Of a stretch of 64,000 nt of DNA, positions 45,794 to 52,627 are shown piece by piece. Origin of the DNA: Marinobacter nanhaiticus D15-8W (GTDB lineage: Bacteria; Pseudomonadota; Gammaproteobacteria; Pseudomonadales; Oleiphilaceae). The DNA lies in contig NZ_AP028878.1 in assembly GCF_036511935.1 (NCBI RefSeq), positions 2,604,001-2,668,000 of the forward strand, written 5' to 3'. The notes beneath the pieces are model-generated. The model saw only the letters and a list, made by a program, of their open reading frames with translations. It did not search any database and had not been told where the DNA came from. Within the stretch, counting starts at the first letter, position 1, and every line of letters starts with the position of its first letter. A program made the translations under genes and the position numbers.

Positions 45794-46372
45794 CTAGCGG
45801 CTTTGGCTGTGGTACTCGGGGTTGGGTCGCATATCACTGGCGATCGCGACGCGATTGGACATGTTGTAGAAACCGATCAGGTTACTCAGGTCCCAGATGC
45901 CACGGTCGCTAAGACCCGCATCGCGCAGGACCTGGATATCGTCCTCGGTTACCGTCGCCGGCGAGCGCGTGAGGTGCGACGCGAAATCCAGCATCGCCCG
46001 CTGACGCTTATCCAGTTTGGCGCTGCGGTAATTCATTACCATATGCTCGCCCAGCACAGGATCGTCACTGAGCACCCGCACCGCCGCGCCATGGGCCACC
46101 AGGCAGTAGAAACACTTGTTCTCTGAGGAAACCACCACCGCAACCATTTCCCGCTCCAGCTTACTGAGCTCGCCTTCGCCCAGCATCAGCTCGTTGTAGA
46201 GGTGGGTGAACCCCTCCAACTGCTTCAGGTTCTGGCTGTAGGCGGTGAGTACGTTCGGGATCATCCCCAGTTTTTCCTGGCAGATCGCGAAGTATTTCTG
46301 GGTGTCCTCCGGCATGTCCGCGATTTCAGGAATCGGGAGATCAAGGGCAACCACATTCTTGTTCTGGTTCAT
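45794..46372 (-). CDS. AhpD/carboxymuconolactone-decarboxylase-like peroxidase-related protein
   Basis: All-helical 192-aa protein of the peroxidase-related CMD subgroup. The redox motif is CFYC (87-90) with His94 (CxxCxxxH), preceded by acidic EREMVAVVVSSEN. AhpD relatives use this pair to reduce peroxides or peroxiredoxins. It lies between merR and the ligase with short gaps (38 and 90 bases), so it is probably co-transcribed. What it protects or modifies is unknown. Confidence 0.82.
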   Translation of the reverse strand: MNQNKNVVALDLPIPEIADMPEDTQKYFAICQEKLGMIPNVLTAYSQNLKQLEGFTHLYNELMLGEGELSKLEREMVAVVVSSENKCFYCLVAHGAAVRVLSDDPVLGEHMVMNYRSAKLDKRQRAMLDFASHLTRSPATVTEDDIQVLRDAGLSDRGIWDLSNLIGFYNMSNRVAIASDMRPNPEYHSQSR

Positions 46373-46410
46373 GTCGGATCCTTGTCGTCACACGTCGTGT
46401 CATAGCTGTA

Positions 46411-46860
46411 CTAGGGCTGATCGTTGGCTGCCGCCTTTTCCTTTTTCGCCGGCGCTTGCTGCGCTTTCTTTCTTTTTTGCAGGTCAGCCAGCGCTTCGCG
46501 GCAGCGTGTTTCGGCGACATCCATCTCCATCTCGGCCTGCGCGATATCCTCCTTCTGCTGCTCAAGCATTGCGCGCTTGCGGCTCAGGGTTTCAAGCATC
46601 AGTAGTAACTGCTTTTCGTTGCCGCTGAGGGTCTCGTCCCAAAGATCGAAAAGCTCCTTTGTCTCGGCCAGGGAAAATCCCATGCGCTTACCCCGCAGGA
46701 TGAGCTTGAGCCGGACCCGATCCTTGGAGCTGAAGATTCGCGTTTGCCCGTTGCGAGAGGGCTTAAGTAACTCCTGGTCCTCGTAAAACCGGATACTCCG
46801 CGTCGTTACATCGAACTCCTTGGCGAGTTCGCTAATGCTGTACGTTTCTTTTTTGACCAT
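46411..46860 (-). CDS. MerR-family regulator, LiuR-like
   Basis: A 149-aa MerR protein: winged helix DNA-binding domain at about 7-75 (YSISELAKEFDVTTRSIRFYEDQELLKPSRNG), a coiled-coil dimer helix (about 85-128) and a lysine/alanine-rich tail. It lacks the metal-binding cysteine array of CueR or MerR, having only one Cys, and resembles LiuR, which controls branched-chain amino-acid breakdown. A perfect-arm dyad lies 33 bases before its start. Near-copies precede the ligase and liv operons, implying a local regulon with autoregulation. Confidence 0.86.
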   Translation of the reverse strand: MVKKETYSISELAKEFDVTTRSIRFYEDQELLKPSRNGQTRIFSSKDRVRLKLILRGKRMGFSLAETKELFDLWDETLSGNEKQLLLMLETLSRKRAMLEQQKEDIAQAEMEMDVAETRCREALADLQKRKKAQQAPAKKEKAAANDQP

Positions 46861-46893
46861 AGCGGCTTCCTTTTTTGAACTAGATTAGATTAA

Positions 46894-46911
46894 GTTTACG
46901 TAAACGTAAAC
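46894..46911. promoter_or_regulatory. MerR-type operator (autoregulatory)
   Basis: GTTTACGTAAACGTAAAC has perfect 8-bp arms around AA and lies immediately upstream of merR. Near-copies are at 34290-34307 and 37291-37308. Confidence 0.78.
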
Positions 46912-47131
46912 CCATTTGGAGCGAGATTCCAAACGCATACTGCCTGGCGGAGAAGTACTGATGAATCCGGGGACTGGCATTGGATACAGGGTCGTCGAGG
47001 AGGGTTCACTGCTGCCTGCCGAGGATGGTGCTGGTATGTCCGCTTGGCCTGTTTATTGATCCCGTCCAGCGTGGCGATAAGGATACGAGAAAGGAACCGG
47101 GACGTCCTCCCCCGTGTCGATTCCGTTGCGA

Positions 47132-48163
47132 TCAATTTACCCCGTAGCGGCGGCGACGCTCAAAGCGGAAGAACCCCTCTTCCTCCTCACGAGCGATGGT
47201 TGGCGCGGTCACACCAAAATGTTCCTGGCGCAGGGCCTGCAGGGCACTTTCCAGCTCCTGACCAGACAAGCGCTGCGAGATTGCCTCGCGCTCTGCCATA
47301 TACGCTTTGCCTTTGGTCCACTTTTCCTGCCTTGCCTGGTCTTCTTCCGCGAGTTTTTCGACTACAGCGTCGGAATAGCCTAGTTGCCGCCGTAGGTCAT
47401 TGATCTTTTCCTGACGCTCGTCCGCCGGCAGGGCCTTGAGCTGTGACTGGACGCTATCCATGCTGAAGAGCGTGTGCCCGAGCGCGCCGGATCCGGCCAT
47501 TTGCGCAGTGAGATCGTTTCCGTAGAGCTCATCGACGGTGGTCTGGAGTTGGAAAGCCAGCTCCTGCAGTTGCAGCTCGTCGGCCTGGTTGAGTCGGGAA
47601 AGGGAGTGGGCGAAATCTTCAGATTTCTGTTCCAGTGCGTTCCGCTCATCGGCCCAGATCTGGTTGGCAAGGTCCCCGAAAATCGCTTCCCGCTGCTGCC
47701 AGAGGGCTGCCTGGCGCTCCATTACGCGAAGGCCTTGCAGTCGCAGCTCGTTGTCCTCGAGCCAAGCCTGGTAGCGTTCGAGATCGGTCATCAGAGCCAG
47801 GATCTTTACCTTTAGATCGGGGAAGGCGAGCTGGATCGCCCTGGTAAACAGTTCCGCGCCGTTATCAGGATGCATCTCAAGAAGCTCGTGCCGTTCATTG
47901 AATAGGCGGGCCTGGGTGGCAGGATGCTCAATGGTTTCCCCGTAGCGTTCCAGGTATTGGACGGCAAGCTGCATGGCCAGGTTTGGCTTTGCTGATGTCT
48001 CGGGAGGCGTAGAAGTCGGCTGGATACGCGCGGATTGTCCAGTCGTTGATCGATCTTCGGTAACGGGACCAACGTCCTGATCGGTGTCGCCAAACCAGGA
48101 ATAGGCAGCGAGACTGACCAGCGTAACCGCAGCTAAGGCGGGAAGGGAAAACTTGAGTTTCAT
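47132..48163 (-). CDS. Membrane-anchored helical protein, lipase-chaperone (LifO)-like
   Basis: A 343-aa protein with one N-terminal membrane anchor (about 5-24), a low-complexity Ser/Thr/Pro linker (about 35-60), then long charged helices rich in Glu, Gln and Arg. Length, anchor and the ALWQQREAIFGD and LQALRQEHFG segments resemble lipase-specific foldases. However, I do not find the RxxFDY signature that marks that family. The SGNH-hydrolase lipoprotein gene lies directly upstream on the same strand, which supports a hydrolase/foldase pair. It could equally be an unrelated coiled-coil protein. Confidence 0.5.
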   Translation of the reverse strand: MKLKFSLPALAAVTLVSLAAYSWFGDTDQDVGPVTEDRSTTGQSARIQPTSTPPETSAKPNLAMQLAVQYLERYGETIEHPATQARLFNERHELLEMHPDNGAELFTRAIQLAFPDLKVKILALMTDLERYQAWLEDNELRLQGLRVMERQAALWQQREAIFGDLANQIWADERNALEQKSEDFAHSLSRLNQADELQLQELAFQLQTTVDELYGNDLTAQMAGSGALGHTLFSMDSVQSQLKALPADERQEKINDLRRQLGYSDAVVEKLAEEDQARQEKWTKGKAYMAEREAISQRLSGQELESALQALRQEHFGVTAPTIAREEEEGFFRFERRRRYGVN

Positions 48164-48225
48164 AGAGGCTTCCTTCGAGGTTCCGACAGCCAGAATAATT
48201 CCGGCTGCCGGGATCCAGTCTCCAG

Positions 48226-48999
48226 TTATAGCAACGGCTGCAGTTCCGGCCAGATCAGGTCGGCGATCTTCTTCGAGCCACTCTCGGCGGGATGGATGCC
48301 GTCGAAGATGATATCGCGGTCAGTGATCACCGGGCGCGGATCCACGAACGCGCAGTCCAGGATTGAGTTCCGACAGGCCCTGGCCAGGGTCTGGTTACCG
48401 TAATCCACGGCTTCCTCCATGCTATCGAGCCGGAACAGCCCGTTCTTGGTGTGGTAGTAACCCACCAGGATACCGTTCTTGGCGCCCGCCTGAGCCACCT
48501 CATTAAGGAAATCGACGCCCTCGACGTAGATATCGTCGATCATGTCCTTGCAGTCCTGACTGAGTTGGCCAAAGCGGTACCATGGCGTCTTGCAGTTGTT
48601 GGGATCCAGCGCAATGGCGGGGATCAGGATGTCGTTGCCGCCGCCATCACCGACCATCGTGTCGATGTCTGGATTGTCCGCTACGGCTTCGCGGAACTGG
48701 TCAGGCACAGAGGGCGTAATCAGGCTGCCACTAAGCTCTGCACCGGAAACCGTATAACGGCGGAAGGTTTCGCCGGCCTTGGCCTCCAGCTGGTCCTGGA
48801 TTTCGCCGGACAGGGCGAAGATCGAGTCACCGACGAACACCACCTGGTCGTTATCGGCGTCGGTGACCTTCTCGTTGCTCAGCAGGTAGCCGAGATCGCT
48901 ACACCCGCCCAGTGCGGTCGCACATAGCAGCGCAGCCAGGCCTCGCTGAATACTTGAGGCGTTGAATCGGTAGGTTCGGCGTCCATATGTACTTGTCAT
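48226..48999 (-). CDS. SGNH/GDSL-type hydrolase lipoprotein
   Basis: Predicted lipoprotein of 257 aa with lipobox LGGC (Cys33). The SGNH blocks are nucleophile Ser59 in VGDSIFALSG, GGGND at about 118-122, and the Asp/His pair in FDGIHPAESGSKK. It would be an esterase, lipase or thioesterase anchored in the envelope; four further cysteines may form disulfides. It is followed 62 bases later by the foldase-like gene. It is divergent from the selenium cluster and seems unrelated to it. Confidence 0.83.
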   Translation of the reverse strand: MTSTYGRRTYRFNASSIQRGLAALLCATALGGCSDLGYLLSNEKVTDADNDQVVFVGDSIFALSGEIQDQLEAKAGETFRRYTVSGAELSGSLITPSVPDQFREAVADNPDIDTMVGDGGGNDILIPAIALDPNNCKTPWYRFGQLSQDCKDMIDDIYVEGVDFLNEVAQAGAKNGILVGYYHTKNGLFRLDSMEEAVDYGNQTLARACRNSILDCAFVDPRPVITDRDIIFDGIHPAESGSKKIADLIWPELQPLL

Positions 49000-49312
49000 T
49001 GTTCGGGCTCCGTTTTGTAAGGGATCAAGCGTCGTCCTGAAATGGCCAGACAGGCGTTTCCATTAACGACACCTTTACCTTTGTCCACGAGCCGAACCTT
49101 CGCCAAGGTACAGGGTGACAAAAGCCTTGTTAGAAGCGGCCAACAATTAAGTAACGTGAACTGGATCCCGTTTCACCCCGGTTTCTGATCAGATTCGCTG
49201 GCGGCCCGTATATTCGATTACCGCAATAGCGAATAGGCGATCGGTTTCAAAAGCCGGAAAGCGTACAATCAAGTGCAATTTTTCCATAACGAAGCCAACC
49301 GACGGGGGCAAC
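49000..49312. other. Divergent intergenic region before the selenium cluster
   Basis: 313 bases with no gene. It contains an inverted repeat TATTCG..CGAATA (49211-49235, 13-base spacer) about 80 bases before the first cluster gene, a weak candidate operator. No selenium-specific riboswitch or SECIS-like hairpin was recognised. Confidence 0.55.
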
Positions 49313-50671
49313 ATGGACGACCGAGCAAGTTTGCTTCAGGCGTTGGACCAGACCCGGAACCGCACCCTGGCGCTAATTGAATCCTTGGGGAACGACCGGT
49401 TGCAGGTTCCCTATCATCCAGGCGTCAACCCGCCACTCTGGGAAGCGGGTCACTGCGCGTTTTTCTACGAAACCTTCGTGCGCAAGCCTCTCGACGGCAA
49501 GGAATCGTATGACCCGTCGATGGACGAGATCTGGGATTCGTTCCACCTGGATCACGAGGACCGCTGGAACCCGGAGCTCTTTCCCGCCAAGGCGGACACC
49601 CTGCATTACTTCGACACGATCTACCGGGCCATGCGCGAGCGCATCCAGGAGGCGCCGCTGACGGACCAGGCGCATTACCTGACCAAGTACGCCATCTTCC
49701 ACCAGAACATGCACGTCGAGTCGATGATCTGGTGCCGTCAGACCGAGGGCTATCCGCCGCCCCCCAGTGCGAGGACGACTCCGGACGATATTCCGGCCGC
49801 AGATCCGGACGTTCACGGCGATGCCGTAATTCCCGCTGGACGCTACCGGATCGGCATGCCGGGGCAGTCCCCAGACTATGCCCGCCAGGATTTCGCCTTC
49901 GATAACGAGAAGCCCGGCTTTGCCGCGGAGGTTCCTGGCTTCAGCATATCGCGCACCCTGGTCAGCAACGGGGACTTCCAGGCCTTTGTCGAGGACGGCG
50001 GCTACGAACGACGCGAGTTCTGGAGCCAGGGCGGGCGCAAATGGCTCGACACCGAAATGGACCTGGCATTCGGTACCGCCGAATCACCGCGCTATGGCAA
50101 GCCGGCACATCCCTACTACTGGCGGCGCGGAGTCGAGGGATGGGAGGAGCGTCATTTCGATCGGTGGCGCCCGCTGCGCGCGGATTTTCCCGTGAAGCAT
50201 GTGAGCTATTGGGAAGCGGAAGCCTACTGTCGCTGGGCCGGCCGGCGCCTGCCCACGGAAATCGAGTGGGAAGTGGCCGCGCTGGGTAACCGCCCGGATG
50301 CGCCGTTCCGCCGCTTCCCCTCGGGTAACGAAATGGAGCCGTCGCGGGTGGATATGAATGGCACCGGCCTGGCCAGCCAGCCTGTAACAGCGTTACCGGA
50401 AGGCGAGAGCCCCTTTGGCTGCCGCCAGATGGTAGGCACGCTCTGGGAGTGGACCAGCGACCAGTTCCTGCCTTACGACGGGTTTGCAGTGGACGTTTAT
50501 CCCTTCATGTCTACGCTGCAGTTCGGCAACCACAAGACCACGCGGGGCGGGTCCTGTGCCACGTCCTCCATACTGATCCGCGGCACGTATCGGCAGGCCT
50601 ATCTGCCACAAAGGCATGATGTGTTCGTCGGCTTCCGTACCTGTGCCATCGATAGTCCGGAGAATGCATGA
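49313..50671 (+). CDS. ovsA: EgtB/SenA-like non-heme-iron enzyme, probable 5-selenohistidine-forming OvsA
   Basis: Predicted to attach selenium (from a selenosugar) to the imidazole C5 of histidine. The 452-aa protein has a DinB-type helical domain (1-165) and a C-type-lectin/FGE-like domain (170-447). The three-histidine iron site is visible: His47 in LWEAGHCAF, and His130 and His134 in [10 protein letters not shown]. The lectin-like part has [37 protein letters not shown] and a family end VFVGFRTC. EgtB, SenA and OvoA share this fold. Coupling to an OvoA-type methyltransferase, plus senB and selD nearby and no egtD, points to ovoselenol and not selenoneine. The gene name follows my recollection of the published ovoselenol pathway. 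Confidence 0.8.
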   Translation: MDDRASLLQALDQTRNRTLALIESLGNDRLQVPYHPGVNPPLWEAGHCAFFYETFVRKPLDGKESYDPSMDEIWDSFHLDHEDRWNPELFPAKADTLHYFDTIYRAMRERIQEAPLTDQAHYLTKYAIFHQNMHVESMIWCRQTEGYPPPPSARTTPDDIPAADPDVHGDAVIPAGRYRIGMPGQSPDYARQDFAFDNEKPGFAAEVPGFSISRTLVSNGDFQAFVEDGGYERREFWSQGGRKWLDTEMDLAFGTAESPRYGKPAHPYYWRRGVEGWEERHFDRWRPLRADFPVKHVSYWEAEAYCRWAGRRLPTEIEWEVAALGNRPDAPFRRFPSGNEMEPSRVDMNGTGLASQPVTALPEGESPFGCRQMVGTLWEWTSDQFLPYDGFAVDVYPFMSTLQFGNHKTTRGGSCATSSILIRGTYRQAYLPQRHDVFVGFRTCAIDSPENA

Positions 50672-51426
50672 ATCCGTACGAGACCGACGAATTACTCGCA
50701 CAGTACCTGGATTTCCATTACGGTCCCGAGCATTTCGGCGTGCCGAATTATCCGCGCGCCTGCGCTGAACTGGGTATTGCGGCACTCGGTAATAGCCCAT
50801 GCGTGAAGGCACTGGACCTGGGATGCGCGGTCGGCCGAAGCAGCTTCGAACTGGCGCGCTGTTTTGCCGAGGTCACAGGGATCGATTTGTCCCACCGGTT
50901 TATCGAGACCGCGTCGAGACTCGTGGAGCAGGGTGCTCTCGGTTATCAGGTACCTGATGAGGGGGAGCTAAAGATCGAACGCCACGCGGATCTTGATGCG
51001 CTGGGTCTGGCCGAAACCAAAGATAGGGTGCGATTCACTCAGGGGGATGCCAGTCAGGTCGACCCCAATCTTGGATCGTTCGATCTGGTGTTTGCAGGCA
51101 ATCTCATCGACCGGCTGAATGATCCTGCCGCTTTTCTCGCGCAAATGCCCGATCTAGTCCGTCCCGGTGGTGTACTGTTAATCACGTCGCCGTACACGTT
51201 GCTAACGGAGTACACGCCAAGGTCAAACTGGATCGGTGGCTTCGAGCAGGACGGAAGGTCCGTCCGGGTCATCGATGGTCTGCGCCAACACCTTGAGCCC
51301 CAATTTTCGCTCCAGCCGTCCACACGCGACCTACCGTTTGTGATCCGCGAAACGAGCCGCAAGTTTCAGCATACGTTGGCTGAGGCATCGGTCTGGAAGC
51401 GGGCTGAGGCGGACGGCGCTGTATGA
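50668..51426 (+). CDS. ovsM: OvoA C-terminal-like SAM methyltransferase, probable selenohistidine N-methyltransferase OvsM
   Basis: Class I methyltransferase of 252 aa. It matches the C-terminal domain of ovothiol synthase: [18 protein letters not shown], the SAM motif [17 protein letters not shown] (48-63), [24 protein letters not shown] and [20 protein letters not shown]. In OvoA this domain is fused behind the sulfoxide synthase and methylates the imidazole nitrogen of 5-thiohistidine. Here it is a separate protein with a 4-bp ATGA overlap after the EgtB-like gene. Together they give about 704 aa, close to a full OvoA. Predicted product: N-methyl-5-selenohistidine. Confidence 0.82.
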   Translation: MNPYETDELLAQYLDFHYGPEHFGVPNYPRACAELGIAALGNSPCVKALDLGCAVGRSSFELARCFAEVTGIDLSHRFIETASRLVEQGALGYQVPDEGELKIERHADLDALGLAETKDRVRFTQGDASQVDPNLGSFDLVFAGNLIDRLNDPAAFLAQMPDLVRPGGVLLITSPYTLLTEYTPRSNWIGGFEQDGRSVRVIDGLRQHLEPQFSLQPSTRDLPFVIRETSRKFQHTLAEASVWKRAEADGAV

Positions 51427-51476
51427 GGGTGACGGCAAGCGAGGGTCCGAATTCGTTCTCGAGTCGCCTTTTAACA

Positions 51477-51577
51477 GGCAGCCCTGTGGGCTGCTCCGAA
51501 GCTGAAGCGTCGGCTACATTTCCCAGTCAACTCGAGTATGTAACAGAAGCTTCAGCTTCTGAGGCGCCGCAGGTGCC
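51477..51577 (+). repeat. Dispersed palindromic element, copy 6 (inside the selenium cluster)
   Basis: GGCAGCCCTGTGGGCTGC hairpin, long central dyad and GGCGCCGCAGGTGCC hairpin. It is the only copy between co-directional genes, 50 bases after the methyltransferase stop and 84 before senB. It may cut or reduce read-through to senB. Confidence 0.85.
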
Positions 51578-51661
51578 CAAACCTTTCGAGCTCTCGGTAG
51601 CCACCGGCACAACCGCAGCCTCCGCAAATAAAACCATACGGCAAATAGACAGCGCACCCCC

Positions 51662-52627
51662 ATGCTAATCCGTTTGATAACCCCACCAGGCACCCAGCAA
51701 ATCGGTGGCGGAAACCACGCAACGGCCGAGCGCTGGGCGGAACTCTTGCGCTCCCTGGGGTATGAGATAGTCATCGCCGACCGATATGGCGACGAAGCGG
51801 CCGACCTGATGATCGCCTTGCATGCGTGGAAGTCCGCCGAGGCCATCCAGCGCTACCGAATGCGCCATCCCAAAGCGCCGCTGATCGTAGCGCTCACCGG
51901 CACCGACATCTACCGCTACCAGCATTCCGATCCGGAAGTGACAAACCATTCCATGCAGCTTGCCGATGTGCTGATCGGCCTGCACGAGCGTGTAACTGGC
52001 GATATTGACCCAGCGTTCTCTGGAAAGGTTGAGGTTGTGCTCCAGTCGGCGGTAGCGCCAGGGCATGCGGAAACCAGTAAATCCGACGGCTTTGAAATCT
52101 GCCAGATAGCCCACCTCCGTGAAGAGAAGGACCCTTTTCGAGCGCCACTGGCGGCTCGCGGGTTACCGGAAGCGTCGCGCGTGCGCATCGCCCATGCAGG
52201 GAAGGCCTATTTCGACGACTGGGCCCGGCGGGCCAAAGAGGAAGAAACGCAAAACCCCCGCTATAGCTGGCTGGGAAATCTGGAACGTGAGGACATATGG
52301 GCGCTCATGGCCCGCAGCAGCGCCCTGGTGATCAGCTCAGTTTCCGAAGGAGGTGCAAACGTAGTGTCCGAAGCCTGTGTGGCGGGTTTGCCCATCCTCG
52401 CCTCGAGGATACCAGGCAATATCGGCTTACTGGGCGAGGACTACGCCGGATATTTCCCGGTCGGTGACTCCGTCGCGCTTCAGGTACTGATGCAGCGATT
52501 GGAGGACGACGCCAACTTTTGGAACCAACTACGTGGTCACTGTCGTACAAGAGCTGCCTTGTTAACCCCGGCAGCCGAACGAGCCTCCCTCCAGCGGGCC
52601 ATCGAACGCTGTCTCAAACCAGGCTAA
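51662..52627 (+). CDS. senB: Selenosugar synthase SenB (TIGR04348-type glycosyltransferase)
   Basis: GT-B glycosyltransferase of 321 aa. In characterised systems SenB uses selenophosphate and a UDP-sugar to form a selenosugar, the selenium donor for C-Se bond formation. Features seen are GNHATAERWAELLRSLGYE near the start, LIVALTGTDIYRYQ, and the donor-site block SSVSEGGANVVSEACVAGLPILASRIPG. No strong Shine-Dalgarno precedes ATG 51662. Its last 14 bases overlap the convergent selD gene, so the selenium donor and selenosugar genes are tail-to-tail. It is recognised by family pattern, and its neighbours agree. Confidence 0.86.
   Translation: MLIRLITPPGTQQIGGGNHATAERWAELLRSLGYEIVIADRYGDEAADLMIALHAWKSAEAIQRYRMRHPKAPLIVALTGTDIYRYQHSDPEVTNHSMQLADVLIGLHERVTGDIDPAFSGKVEVVLQSAVAPGHAETSKSDGFEICQIAHLREEKDPFRAPLAARGLPEASRVRIAHAGKAYFDDWARRAKEEETQNPRYSWLGNLEREDIWALMARSSALVISSVSEGGANVVSEACVAGLPILASRIPGNIGLLGEDYAGYFPVGDSVALQVLMQRLEDDANFWNQLRGHCRTRAALLTPAAERASLQRAIERCLKPG

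Noticed and set aside
49313..50671. Ergothioneine synthase EgtB
   Set aside because: No egtD, egtA, egtC or egtE is present. The coupled OvoA-type methyltransferase plus senB/selD fits selenohistidine chemistry better.
49313..51661. Plain ovothiol biosynthesis (split OvoA)
   Set aside because: Not excluded chemically, but SenB and SelD next door strongly favour selenium over sulfur.
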